This document shows, one piece after another, positions 14,690-22,365 of a DNA stretch of 28,441 nt (its first letter is position 1; every line of letters starts with the position of its first letter). The stretch is taken from the NCBI GenBank assembly GCA_036258675.1, contig DATADD010000057.1:1-28441 (forward strand), given 5' to 3'. Under the pieces are notes generated by a model. It made no database searches. It saw nothing but the letters and a program-made list of their open reading frames with translations, and was not told the DNA's origin. A program made the translations under genes and the position numbers. This DNA comes from DATADD01 sp036258675 (GTDB lineage Bacteria; Actinomycetota; CADDZG01; WHSQ01).

Positions 14690-15895
14690 TCAGAGGCTAC
14701 GCGCGCGGGGCGGCTGGCTCCCGTCCTCGAGAGGGTGGTTGCGCCGAAGGTAGTCGTCGAACTGCGGCACGGTGAACTCGTTCACGCCGTGCTCGGGGCT
14801 GTAGATCACGCCCTTCTGGATCAGCCGGGCGCGCAGCGGGGCGACGTTCTCGGGGCCCCTGGCTCCGAGCCGCGCCGCGATCTCCCCCGTCCTGTACGGG
14901 CCGGCCCCGAGGCTCGCCATCGCCGCGACGTAGCGCAGCTCCGCCCTCGTCACGCGACCGGTTCGCACCCGGAAGAAGTTCTCGTCGAGCTGGAGACGCA
15001 CGAGCGGGCGCGCCTCCTGCACGTCGGCGAGCGTGATCGCGGGATAGCCGGCGACGTTCCAGGCGTGCTTGCCGTACTCCTGGAGGAAGTAGGGGTATCC
15101 CTCGGTGAAGCGCAGGACCTCGTCGACGGCCGAGCCCTCCCACGTCACCTCCTCCTCCAGGGCGGGCAGCTCGAGCGCGGCGCGAGCGGGCGTGCCCTCG
15201 AGCGCCCCTATGCGGGGGAAGTCGAAGAGGCGCTCGGAGTACGACTTCGCGGTCCCCGCCAGAGAGGGCAGCTGGGGGAGCCCGGCCCCGACGAAGGTGA
15301 GCGGCAGGCTCGCCTGGGCGACCGCGTGGATCGCCGTTACGAGAGCCTCGAGCTCGCCGCGCTCGAGGAACTGGATCTCGTCGAGCAGGAACGCGATGCC
15401 CTTCCTGCGCTCGCGCGCCGCCTCGCCCAGCGCCACGAGGACGTCGCCGAGGTCGTCCGCGAGGTGCCCGGAGTCGGCGCGCCCCGAGGCCGCGTCGACA
15501 TCGAGCGCGACCTCGTGGCCGTCGGGGAGCCGCAGCGTGAAGGCCTTGAGGACGCGGGCGGCGGCGAGGACCTTGGTCACCATCCGCTCGCGGGGGCTGA
15601 GCGCGAGCAGGAGACGGCGCGACAGTCTCGCCATGGTCGCGGCGAAGTCCGTGTCGTGGGTCACCTCCGTCTTCGCGGTGACGAACCGGGCGTCCTGTGC
15701 GATCCCCTCGAAGGAGTTGAGCAGCACGGTCTTGCCCACGCCGCGCAGGCCGGTGACGATCAGCGACTTCTCGGGCCGTCCCAGGCGCAGGCGCGCGAGC
15801 AGGACGCGGAAGGACTCGAGCTCGAGGTCGCGCCCCGTGAGCGCCGGAGGGGTCGAGCCGGCGCCGGGCGTGTAGGGGTTGCGGATCGGGTCCAT
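14690..15895 (-). CDS. AAA/STAND-like ATPase with Orc1/Cdc6-like architecture
   Basis: 401 residues. Walker A is GLRGVGKT (residues 49-56) and Walker B is FLLDEIQFL (D172, E173), with TFVGAGLPQL as a likely sensor-1 region and a Tyr/Phe-rich GYPYFLQEYGKHAW helix typical of archaeal-type ATPases. The C-terminal 100 residues (RVTRAELRYVAAMASLG to FDDYLRRNHPL) read as a winged helix, with ENVAPLRARLIQKGVIYSP as recognition helix and wing. The combination suggests a DNA-binding regulatory or signalling ATPase rather than a metabolic enzyme. The ATG at 15895 lies 6 nt from TAGTCT (15907-15902), and a 21-bp palindrome covers the -35 region, so autoregulation is plausible. It has no evident tie to the lipoate genes around it. 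Confidence 0.8.
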   Translation of the reverse strand: MDPIRNPYTPGAGSTPPALTGRDLELESFRVLLARLRLGRPEKSLIVTGLRGVGKTVLLNSFEGIAQDARFVTAKTEVTHDTDFAATMARLSRRLLLALSPRERMVTKVLAAARVLKAFTLRLPDGHEVALDVDAASGRADSGHLADDLGDVLVALGEAARERRKGIAFLLDEIQFLERGELEALVTAIHAVAQASLPLTFVGAGLPQLPSLAGTAKSYSERLFDFPRIGALEGTPARAALELPALEEEVTWEGSAVDEVLRFTEGYPYFLQEYGKHAWNVAGYPAITLADVQEARPLVRLQLDENFFRVRTGRVTRAELRYVAAMASLGAGPYRTGEIAARLGARGPENVAPLRARLIQKGVIYSPEHGVNEFTVPQFDDYLRRNHPLEDGSQPPRARSL

Positions 15896-15922
15896 GGCGG
15901 AAGACTAGACGGGCTATGCGAC

Positions 15923-15943
15923 TCTTAACAGAACCTGTTAAGA
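15923..15943. promoter_or_regulatory. 21-bp perfect palindrome, probable operator between the ATPase gene and lipA
   Basis: Arms TCTTAACAG and CTGTTAAGA flank a 3-bp centre AAC. It is AT-rich inside GC-rich surroundings and lies 16 nt upstream of the ATPase -10 box, where the -35 region should be. On the other side it is 38 nt upstream of the candidate lipA -10. Absence of a T-tract argues against a terminator. Confidence 0.65.
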
Positions 15944-15993
15944 ACTCCTCGGACCCGTGAGGCATGCCGGGGCCGCCCGGCTACCCTGACACC

Positions 15994-16983
15994 GTGGCGC
16001 GCGCGCTCATCCCCTCGATCACGACCCGGGAGAGCCTCGAGAGCGACCTGCGGCGAGGCGTGTCCCTGCGCGCCGCCCCCGGGGCCGACCCCGGCGGCGC
16101 CGGCCGCCGGCCCGAGTGGCTCAAGGTGCGCGTCCGGCGGGGCCCCAACTTCACCGAGCTCCGCCACATCATGCGCGAGCGCAACCTCCACACGGTGTGC
16201 GAGGAGGCCGCGTGCCCCAACATCTACGAGTGCTGGGAGGCCCGCGAGGCGACCTTCCTTCTCGGCGGCGACCTGTGCACGCGCCGCTGCGCCTTCTGCG
16301 ACGTCAAGACGCACAGGCCCGACCCCCTCGACCCGGAGGAGCCGGCTCGGATCGCCGAGGCGGTCGAGCTCATGGGGCTCGAGTTCGCGGTCGTCACGGG
16401 CGTGGCGCGCGACGACCTCGACGACGCCGGCTCCGCCCACTGGGCCGCCACGATCGACGCGATCCGCGCCGCCCGGCCCTCGTGCAAGGTCGAGGTGCTG
16501 ATCCCCGATTTCAAGGGTCGGAGAGAGCACCCGAGGGACTCGCTCGCGCGCGTGGTGTCCGCGCGCCCCGACGTGCTGGCTCACAACCTCGAGACGGTCG
16601 AGCGGCTGCACGCGCGCATCCGGCCCGGATTCGGGTATCGATCGAGTCTCGAGCTGCTGCGGTGGGCGAAGGAGCTCGACGCGCGGCAGGTGACCAAGTC
16701 CAACCTCATCGTCGGCATGGGCGAGCGCGAGGAGGAGACGCGCGCCGCGATGCGAGACCTGAGGGACGCGTGCGTGGACGTGCTGACGATCGGTCAGTAC
16801 CTGCAGCCCAGCGTCTCGTGGCACCTTCCGGTGGATCGGTGGGTGCACCCGGACGAGTTCGCCCGCCTGAAGCGCTTCGGCGAGGGCGAGCTCGGGTTCG
16901 CGTGGGTCGAGTCCGGGCCGCTCGTTCGCTCGAGCTACCACGCGGGCAAGCAGTATCGCAGCGCCGCCGCGCGCCTCGGCTGA
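15994..16983 (+). CDS. lipA: Lipoyl synthase (radical SAM)
   Basis: 329 residues from the GTG at 15994; an ATG at 15964 would add 10. LipA inserts two sulfurs into octanoyl groups on lipoyl domains. With the GTG numbering, the auxiliary cluster cysteines are C69, C74 and C80 (CEEAACPNIYEC), the radical-SAM cluster is C95-x3-C99-x2-C102 (CTRRCAFC), and the serine that ligates the auxiliary cluster is S313 in RSSY. NLIVGMGE and LTIGQYLQPS are also standard. I prefer the GTG because TACCCT (15982-15987) ends 6 nt before it, the leaderless pattern seen elsewhere in the window; GAGG abuts the ATG too closely to act. It completes lipoate synthesis together with lipB. Confidence 0.95.
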   Translation: MARALIPSITTRESLESDLRRGVSLRAAPGADPGGAGRRPEWLKVRVRRGPNFTELRHIMRERNLHTVCEEAACPNIYECWEAREATFLLGGDLCTRRCAFCDVKTHRPDPLDPEEPARIAEAVELMGLEFAVVTGVARDDLDDAGSAHWAATIDAIRAARPSCKVEVLIPDFKGRREHPRDSLARVVSARPDVLAHNLETVERLHARIRPGFGYRSSLELLRWAKELDARQVTKSNLIVGMGEREEETRAAMRDLRDACVDVLTIGQYLQPSVSWHLPVDRWVHPDEFARLKRFGEGELGFAWVESGPLVRSSYHAGKQYRSAAARLG

Positions 16984-17011
16984 CGACCACGGCCGGGCCC
17001 CGCCGCCCGGG

Positions 17012-17017
17012 TATCAT
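17012..17017 (+). promoter_or_regulatory. Candidate -10 element of fdxA
   Basis: TATCAT, a good -10, lies in the 76-bp gap after lipA. RNA starting near 17024 would have a leader of about 36 nt with AGGAGG (17045-17050) 9 nt before the GTG. Confidence 0.45.
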
Positions 17018-17059
17018 GGCGGCCTCGATACGAGAGCTTCCGTCAGGAGGAACGACCAG

Positions 17060-17359
17060 GTGACGTACGTGATCGCGGAGCCCTGCATCGGAGTCAAGGA
17101 CAGGGCCTGCGTGGACGAGTGCCCCGTGGACTGCATCTACGAGGGCGAGGAGCAGCTCTACATCCATCCCGAGGAGTGCGTCGACTGCGACGCCTGCCTC
17201 CCCGCCTGCCCGGTCGACGCCATCTTCCCGGCGGATTCGGTTCCCGCCGAGTGGCAGAGCTACACGGCCGCGAACGCGCGCTGGTTCGAGGAGCACCCCG
17301 AGGCGTCGGGCGGCGCGATGGAGAGCCCCTTCGCTCCGGCAGAGGAACGAGGCGAGTAG
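17060..17359 (+). CDS. fdxA: 7Fe ferredoxin
   Basis: 99 residues. The cysteines match the seven-iron ferredoxins: C9, C17 and C50 for the 3Fe-4S cluster, and C21, C40, C43 and C46 for the 4Fe-4S cluster, with the extra C25. The first cluster region is CIGVKDRACVDECPVDC and the second is CVDCDACLPACP. The C-terminal segment (PAEWQSYTAANARWFE) is the usual actinobacterial extension. It is a soluble low-potential electron carrier. The KorAB oxidoreductase encoded just downstream needs such an acceptor, so FdxA is its likely partner. The GTG start has the strongest ribosome binding site in the region (AGGAGG, 9-nt spacing). Confidence 0.95.
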   Translation: MTYVIAEPCIGVKDRACVDECPVDCIYEGEEQLYIHPEECVDCDACLPACPVDAIFPADSVPAEWQSYTAANARWFEEHPEASGGAMESPFAPAEERGE

Positions 17360-17417
17360 CGCCACGCAGGGGCGCTCGGCGGCCGCGCGCGAGTGGCGCG
17401 CCCTCCTCGGCCGCAAG

Positions 17418-17621
17418 GTGTCGCTTCGCTTCCGCTTGCGCGACGACCCCCGCCATCCCTTCTCCGAGGCCGTGGGTGTCGTGGGCTCGGTGACGGGCCC
17501 GGCCGGGGAGGAGGAGCTGACCGTGCTGTCCCGGCGCGGCGCCGCCACGCGCGTCCCGGTAGCGGACATCGAGGCGCTCAAGGTGTTTCCTCTTCAGGGA
17601 CCGCCGCGGGCGAGGCCCTAG
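17418..17621 (+). CDS. Small SH3-like domain protein, start uncertain
   Basis: 67 residues from the only canonical in-frame start, the GTG at 17418. The protein (VSLRFRLRDD, EAVGVVGSVTG, ELTVLSRRGAATRVPVADIEALKVFP) resembles the SH3-like domain found at the N terminus of Rv0428c-type acetyltransferases, here without the acetyltransferase. That domain normally begins with a G-R-x-V strand, and the in-frame codons just upstream read WRALLGRK, so the GTG appears to cut into the first strand. No ATG, GTG, TTG or CTG exists further upstream in frame as far back as about 17280. The real start may be a rare codon such as the ACG at 17364, or the protein may be slightly short. The function is unknown. 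Confidence 0.5.
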   Translation: MSLRFRLRDDPRHPFSEAVGVVGSVTGPAGEEELTVLSRRGAATRVPVADIEALKVFPLQGPPRARP

Positions 17622-17635
17622 GACCACCCCCCTGG

Positions 17636-17641
17636 TAGCAT
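17636..17641 (+). promoter_or_regulatory. Candidate -10 element of korAB
   Basis: TAGCAT in the 83-bp gap before korA; the transcript would have a leader of about 58 nt. A perfect TTGACA at 17667-17672 lies downstream of it but has no -10 at a usable distance. Confidence 0.35.
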
Positions 17642-17704
17642 GGGTGCCGTTCATCCGAGACAGCGGTTGACAAGCCCCCAAGGGCGCGGAGCAGTGATTC
17701 CTCG

Positions 17705-19561
17705 ATGACCTCTCGGGCGCCGGCCCAGTACTCCGGCGCCGATCGCAAAGAGCTCGATCGCGTCGTGATCCGCTTCGCCGGCGACTCCGGCGACGGCATG
17801 CAGCTCACCGGCGACCGTTTCACGAGCGCGACCGCTCTGTTCGGCAACGATCTCGCGACCCTCCCCGACTTCCCCGCCGAGATCCGGGCGCCGGCGGGCA
17901 CCGTCCCGGGCGTCTCCGCGTTCCAGATCCACTTCTCCGATCACGACATCCTGACCCCGGGAGACCAGCCCGGCGTGCTGGTGGCGATGAACCCGGCCGC
18001 GCTCAAGGCCCACATCGCGGACCTGCTCCTCGGCGGCCTCCTGATCGTCAACCGCGACTCGTTCGAGAAGCGCAACCTCGAGAAGGCCGGCTACTCGAGC
18101 AATCCCCTCGAGGACGGCAGCCTGTCCGGCTACCAGGTCTACGAGATGCCGATGACGTCGATGACGCTCGAGACGGTCAAGGAGCACGGCCTCGGCAAGA
18201 AGGAGGCCGACCGCTCCAAGAACATGTTCGCCCTCGGCGTCATCTCGTGGATGTACGGGCGCCCGCTCGAGCCGACGATCGAGTGGCTCGAGCGCAAGTT
18301 CGCAAAGCGTCCCGAGCTCGCGGCGGCCAACGTCGCATGCCTCAAGGCCGGGCACGCGTTCGGGGAGACCGCCGAGCTGACCGCCTACGAGGTCAAGCCG
18401 GCCACGCTGGCGCCCGGCACGTATCGACGCGTCACCGGCAATCAGGCCCTCGCCTACGGACTCATCGCGGCGAGCGTCCAGGGCAAGGTTCCCTTGTTCC
18501 TCGGGTCGTATCCCATCACTCCGGCCTCCGACATCCTCCACGAGCTGTCGCGCCACAAGAACTTCGGCGTCCGCACGATCCAGGCCGAGGACGAGATAGC
18601 GGCCGCGGGCATGGCGATCGGCGCGGCGTTCGCGGGGCATCTCGGCGTCACGACCACGTCGGGCCCGGGGCTCGATCTCAAGTCGGAGTCGATCGGGCTC
18701 GCGATCGCACTCGAGCTGCCGATGATCGTCGTCGACATCCAGCGCGGTGGGCCGTCGACGGGTCTGCCGACGAAGACGGAGCAGTCCGACCTCCTCCACG
18801 CGATGTTCGGGCGCCACGGCGAGGCGCCGCTGCCGATCGTCGCCCCCTACTCGCCGCCGTCGTGCTTCTGGGCCGCGCTCGAGGCGGCGCGCATAGCGCT
18901 CAGGTACATGACGCCGGTCATCGTCTTGTCCGACGGCTACCTGGCCAACGGGGCCGAGCCGTGGCGCATCCCCGCGGTCGGGAAGCTGCCCGACATCTCG
19001 GTGCGGTTCGCGACCGCCCCGAACGTGGACGGTGAGTTCTGGCCGTACCTGCGCGACGACGCCACGCTGTCGCGCCCGTGGGCGATCCCCGGCACGCCCG
19101 GCCTCGAGCACCGCGTCGGGGGCCTCGAGAAGGCCGACGGCACCGGCAACATCTCGTACGACCCCGACAACCACCAGCTCATGACGAAGCTGCGTGCGGC
19201 CAAGGTGAGGGCGATCGAGGAGGACATCGAGCCGCTCGAGTGGGACGGCGACAGCGACGCCACCGTGCTCGTGCTGGGGTGGGGCTCCACCTACGGAGCG
19301 ATAGGCGCCGCATGCCGGCGGCTCCGGATGCGGGGAAAGAAGATCGCCCGGGCCCATATCAAGCACCTCAACCCCTTTCCCCGCAACACGGGCGAGGTCC
19401 TCGCGCGCTTCGACAAGGTCGTGGTTCCGGAGATGAACACCGGACAGCTGGCGAAGCTCGTGCGAGCCGACTTCCTCGTCGACGCGATCTCGATCGGCAA
19501 CGTCAAGGGGGTGCCGTTCAAGGCCTCCGAGCTCGAGGACGAGTTGCTGGAGCTGGTGTAG
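17705..19561 (+). CDS. korA: 2-oxoacid:ferredoxin oxidoreductase, fused gamma-alpha subunit
   Basis: 618 residues, the size of the fused gamma-alpha form. Residues about 20-200 form the gamma domain (RFAGDSGDGMQLTGDRF, PAEIRAPAGTVPGVSAFQIHF). Residues from about 265 form the alpha pyrimidine-binding domain (SYPITPASDILHELSRHKNFG, QAEDEIAAAGMAIGAAFAG, TTSGPGLDLKSESIGLA, QRGGPSTGLPTKTEQSDLL), followed by the transketolase C-terminal-like domain. With KorB it decarboxylates a 2-oxoacid, most likely 2-oxoglutarate, to the acyl-CoA while reducing ferredoxin. The enzyme is known in aerobic actinobacteria, where it can replace NAD-linked 2-oxoglutarate dehydrogenase in the TCA cycle. The ATG at 17705 has only a weak upstream GGAG. 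korB follows after 2 bp. Confidence 0.93.
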   Translation: MTSRAPAQYSGADRKELDRVVIRFAGDSGDGMQLTGDRFTSATALFGNDLATLPDFPAEIRAPAGTVPGVSAFQIHFSDHDILTPGDQPGVLVAMNPAALKAHIADLLLGGLLIVNRDSFEKRNLEKAGYSSNPLEDGSLSGYQVYEMPMTSMTLETVKEHGLGKKEADRSKNMFALGVISWMYGRPLEPTIEWLERKFAKRPELAAANVACLKAGHAFGETAELTAYEVKPATLAPGTYRRVTGNQALAYGLIAASVQGKVPLFLGSYPITPASDILHELSRHKNFGVRTIQAEDEIAAAGMAIGAAFAGHLGVTTTSGPGLDLKSESIGLAIALELPMIVVDIQRGGPSTGLPTKTEQSDLLHAMFGRHGEAPLPIVAPYSPPSCFWAALEAARIALRYMTPVIVLSDGYLANGAEPWRIPAVGKLPDISVRFATAPNVDGEFWPYLRDDATLSRPWAIPGTPGLEHRVGGLEKADGTGNISYDPDNHQLMTKLRAAKVRAIEEDIEPLEWDGDSDATVLVLGWGSTYGAIGAACRRLRMRGKKIARAHIKHLNPFPRNTGEVLARFDKVVVPEMNTGQLAKLVRADFLVDAISIGNVKGVPFKASELEDELLELV

Positions 19562-19563
19562 GG

Positions 19564-20637
19564 ATGGCGGACGGGAACGGCAACGGCTTCGAGCACCAGG
19601 ATCGCGGCATAACCGAGGCCTCTTCGGGCGTCGCCACCCTGACGCGCAAGGATTTCGTCTCCGACCAAGAGGTTCGCTGGTGCCCGGGGTGCGGGGACTA
19701 CGCGATCCTCGCCGCGGTCCAGAGCGTGATGCCCGAGCTCGGCGTGCCGCGCGAGAAGATCGTCTTCGTCTCGGGGATCGGATGCTCCAGCCGGTTCCCG
19801 TACTACATGAACACCTACGGGATACACGGGATCCACGGGCGCGCGCCCGCGATCGCCACGGGTGTCGCGACGGCACGCCCCGACCTGCAGGTCTGGGTCG
19901 TCACGGGCGACGGCGACGGGCTCTCGATCGGGGGCAACCACCTGATCCACGCGCTGCGGCGCAACGTCAACCTCAAGATCCTGTTGTTCAACAACCAGAT
20001 CTACGGGCTCACGAAGGGCCAGTACTCACCGACGTCCGAGCAGGGCAAGGTGACGAAGTCGACGCCGTTCGGTTCGGTCGACCATCCGTTCAACCCGATA
20101 TCCGTGGCGCTGGGAGCGGAGGCCACGTTCGTGGCGCGCACGATGGACGTCGAGCGCAAGCACCTTCCGCAGATCTTGAGGCGGGCGGCGGCTCACCGGG
20201 GATCCGCCTTCGTCGAGATCTACCAGAACTGCAACATCTTCAACGACGGGGCCTTCCTCGCCCTGGCGTCGAAGGAGGGCGGGACGCGCAACCGCATCTA
20301 CCTCGAGCACGGCAAGCCGATCCGCTTCGGCCCCGCTGGAGAGAAGGGTGTCCGAATGAAGAGCGACGGGCAGCTCGAGATCGTCGACGTCTCCGAGGCG
20401 GGCGAGGGCACGCTCTTGGTCCACGACGAGCACCGCCCCGACCCGAGCCTCGCCTTCGCCCTGTCGCGGCTGGCCGAGGGACCCTCGCAGCCGACGCCCT
20501 TCGGCGTCTTCCGCGCCGTGGAGCGTCCCGTGTACGGGGACGCGATGGAGCATCAGCTCCGCTCCGCAGCCGACAAGCAGGGACACGGGGAGCTCGCCCG
20601 CCTGTTGGCCGGCGGGGACGCGTGGACCGTCGATTGA
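19564..20637 (+). CDS. korB: 2-oxoacid:ferredoxin oxidoreductase, beta subunit
   Basis: 357 residues. The cluster/thiamine segment WCPGCGDYAIL (C40, C43) and VSGIGCSSRFPYYMNTYGIHGIHGRAPAIATG are characteristic of KorB. The thiamine-diphosphate magnesium motif starts at G115 (GDGDGLSIGGNHLIHALRRN) and ends at FNNQIYGLTKGQYSPTS. This subunit binds the 4Fe-4S cluster and thiamine diphosphate, and passes electrons to ferredoxin, plausibly the FdxA encoded 2.2 kb upstream. The first 30 residues are not conserved (MADGNGNGFEHQD). The ATG comes 2 bp after the korA stop, so the two are one operon. The C-terminal 60 residues are the usual actinobacterial extension. Confidence 0.94.
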   Translation: MADGNGNGFEHQDRGITEASSGVATLTRKDFVSDQEVRWCPGCGDYAILAAVQSVMPELGVPREKIVFVSGIGCSSRFPYYMNTYGIHGIHGRAPAIATGVATARPDLQVWVVTGDGDGLSIGGNHLIHALRRNVNLKILLFNNQIYGLTKGQYSPTSEQGKVTKSTPFGSVDHPFNPISVALGAEATFVARTMDVERKHLPQILRRAAAHRGSAFVEIYQNCNIFNDGAFLALASKEGGTRNRIYLEHGKPIRFGPAGEKGVRMKSDGQLEIVDVSEAGEGTLLVHDEHRPDPSLAFALSRLAEGPSQPTPFGVFRAVERPVYGDAMEHQLRSAADKQGHGELARLLAGGDAWTVD

Positions 20638-20644
20638 CGCCGCG

Positions 20645-20875
20645 GTGATGAGCGGCGCGCCGGTCGAACCAGAGGACCGCCGCGTCGAGGAGCGGGCGCG
20701 CGAGCTCCTGCACGGAGGCGACGAGGCGAGCGCCCCCGTGGCCGACGACGCCGACCGGGCGCGCCGGGCCGCGCAACGCATCATCGAGGACTCCGACGAG
20801 CGCACTTCCGACCCCGCGACGCGGGACCCCGAGGACGACGGCGTCATCCGCCGGTCGTCCGACGAGACGGCCTGA
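20645..20875 (+). CDS. Small acidic hypothetical protein
   Basis: 76 residues from the GTG at 20645, or 75 from the adjacent ATG at 20648. It is highly charged and hydrophilic, rich in Asp, Glu, Arg and Ala (VEERARELLHGGDEA, RARRAAQRIIEDSDERT, DPEDDGVIRRS). It has no cysteine, membrane segment or signal peptide, and is probably helical in the first half and disordered in the second. It begins 7 bp after korB and may belong to that transcript. I do not recognise the family. Its coding status rests on the open frame, the close spacing and the lack of any better gene in this gap. Confidence 0.5.
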   Translation: MMSGAPVEPEDRRVEERARELLHGGDEASAPVADDADRARRAAQRIIEDSDERTSDPATRDPEDDGVIRRSSDETA

Positions 20876-20907
20876 GAAGGCCAGCGCCGCAGCGCGGCAC
20901 CATCCGG

Positions 20908-20913
20908 TAGGTT
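20908..20913 (+). promoter_or_regulatory. -10 element giving a leaderless tldD transcript
   Basis: TAGGTT ends exactly 6 nt before the tldD ATG (20920), so RNA would start at or next to the start codon. No ribosome binding site precedes the ATG. Confidence 0.5.
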
Positions 20914-20919
20914 GCCCCG

Positions 20920-22365
20920 ATGGACGAGCTGCTGGATGCGGCCCTGGACGCCGCCGCGTCCGCGGGCGCGAGCTATGCCGACGCGCGCGTGGTCGACGCC
21001 ACCTCCGAAGCACTCACCGTGCGAGGCGAAGCGGTCGAGGCGCTCGAGCGCTCCGAGTCCGCGGGCTACGGCGTGCGCGTGCTCGCCGACGGAGCGTGGG
21101 GCTTCGCGGCCGCGGCGAGGCTCGAGCGCGACGCCGTCGCCCGCGCCGCGACGAACGCAGTCGAGATAGCGCGCGCCAGTGCGACCGCGCGACGGGCGCC
21201 GGTCGAGCTTGTGCCCGAGCCGGTCCACCGCGCGACATGGGCGACGCCGGTGCGCAGGGACCCGTTCGCCGTGCCCCTCGAGGACAAGGTCGGCCTGCTC
21301 GCACAAGCCGCGGTCGAGATGGCAAGGGTCCCGGGCGTGCGGGTGGCGAAAGGGACGATGGACGCGGTGCGCACGCGTACCTGGTTCGCGTCCTCGGAGG
21401 GATCCCTGATCGACCAGACCCTCGTGCATATCGGCGCCGGGATCGAGGCGACCGCGGTCGCGAACGGCGATGCTCAGGTGCGGTCCTATCCCGGCTCCTT
21501 CCGCGGCCACTACGAGGCCGGCGGGTTCGAGGTCGTCGACGCGATGGCGCTTCCCCAGCACGCCCAGCGGACCGCGGAGGAGGCGGTCGCTCTTCTCGAC
21601 GCGCCCGAGTGCCCCTCGGGCGAGACGACGCTCGTGCTCGATGGGCACCAGGTGATGCTCCAGGTGCACGAATCGATCGGTCATCCGCTCGAGCTCGATC
21701 GCGTGCTCGGCATGGAGGCCGCGTTCGCCGGCACGTCGTTCGTGGGCCTGGGGGACGTCGGCTCTCTGCGATACGGCTCGTCCATCGTCAACATCACCGC
21801 GGACGCGACGGTCCCCGGAGGCCTCGGGACCTTCGGCTACGACGACGAGGGCGTGGAGGCCCAGAGTGTAGACCTCGTGCGCGACGGGATACTCGTGGGC
21901 CTCCAGATGTCGCGTGAGACCGCGGGCTCGGTCGGCGCGCCGCGATCGAACGGGACGATGCGCGCGGAGGGGTGGGAGAACTTCCCGCTCATCCGCATGA
22001 CGAACATCAATCTGCTGCCCGGCGCCGGCTCTCTCGAGGACCTCATCGCCGAGGTCGACGAAGGCATCTACATGGAGACGAACAAGTCGTGGTCGATCGA
22101 TGACAAGCGCAAGAACTTCCAGTTCGGCTGCGAGGTGGGACGGGAGATCCGCAACGGCCGGCTCGGGCGGATGCTGAAGAATCCCCGCTACACGGGCATC
22201 ACGACGCGGTTCTGGCGATCCTGCGACGCCATCGCGGGTCCGGAGGAGTGGAAGGTGCACGGGACGCCGAACTGTGGGAAGGGGCAGCCGGGCCAGACCA
22301 TGCGCGTCGGCCACGGCACGTCTCCCGCCCGCTTCCGCAACGTCTCGACCGGCTTCGCGCAGTGA
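20920..22365 (+). CDS. tldD: TldD-type metallopeptidase
   Basis: 481 residues, the normal family length. TldD carries the zinc site of the TldD/TldE heterodimer, a peptidase that degrades unfolded peptides and in some bacteria processes ribosomal peptides such as microcin B17. The HExxxH motif is at H250-E251-H254 (HESIGHPLELD). The C-terminal cysteine ligand region is TPNCGKGQPGQTMRVGHG. The N-terminal ADARVVDATSEALTVRGEAVEAL is the usual DNA-gyrase-modulator-like domain. It is translationally coupled to tldE through a GTGA overlap. No obvious precursor peptide was seen; the small genes on either side do not look like leader-core peptides. Confidence 0.93.
   Translation: MDELLDAALDAAASAGASYADARVVDATSEALTVRGEAVEALERSESAGYGVRVLADGAWGFAAAARLERDAVARAATNAVEIARASATARRAPVELVPEPVHRATWATPVRRDPFAVPLEDKVGLLAQAAVEMARVPGVRVAKGTMDAVRTRTWFASSEGSLIDQTLVHIGAGIEATAVANGDAQVRSYPGSFRGHYEAGGFEVVDAMALPQHAQRTAEEAVALLDAPECPSGETTLVLDGHQVMLQVHESIGHPLELDRVLGMEAAFAGTSFVGLGDVGSLRYGSSIVNITADATVPGGLGTFGYDDEGVEAQSVDLVRDGILVGLQMSRETAGSVGAPRSNGTMRAEGWENFPLIRMTNINLLPGAGSLEDLIAEVDEGIYMETNKSWSIDDKRKNFQFGCEVGREIRNGRLGRMLKNPRYTGITTRFWRSCDAIAGPEEWKVHGTPNCGKGQPGQTMRVGHGTSPARFRNVSTGFAQ

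Noticed and set aside
17667..17672. Perfect TTGACA before korA
   Set aside because: No -10-like hexamer lies 16-19 bp downstream; the TAGCAT at 17636 is the better promoter candidate.
20645..20875. Small acidic protein as a TldD/TldE peptide substrate
   Set aside because: It has no leader-core layout, no Cys/Ser/Thr-rich core, and it sits closer to korB than to tldD.
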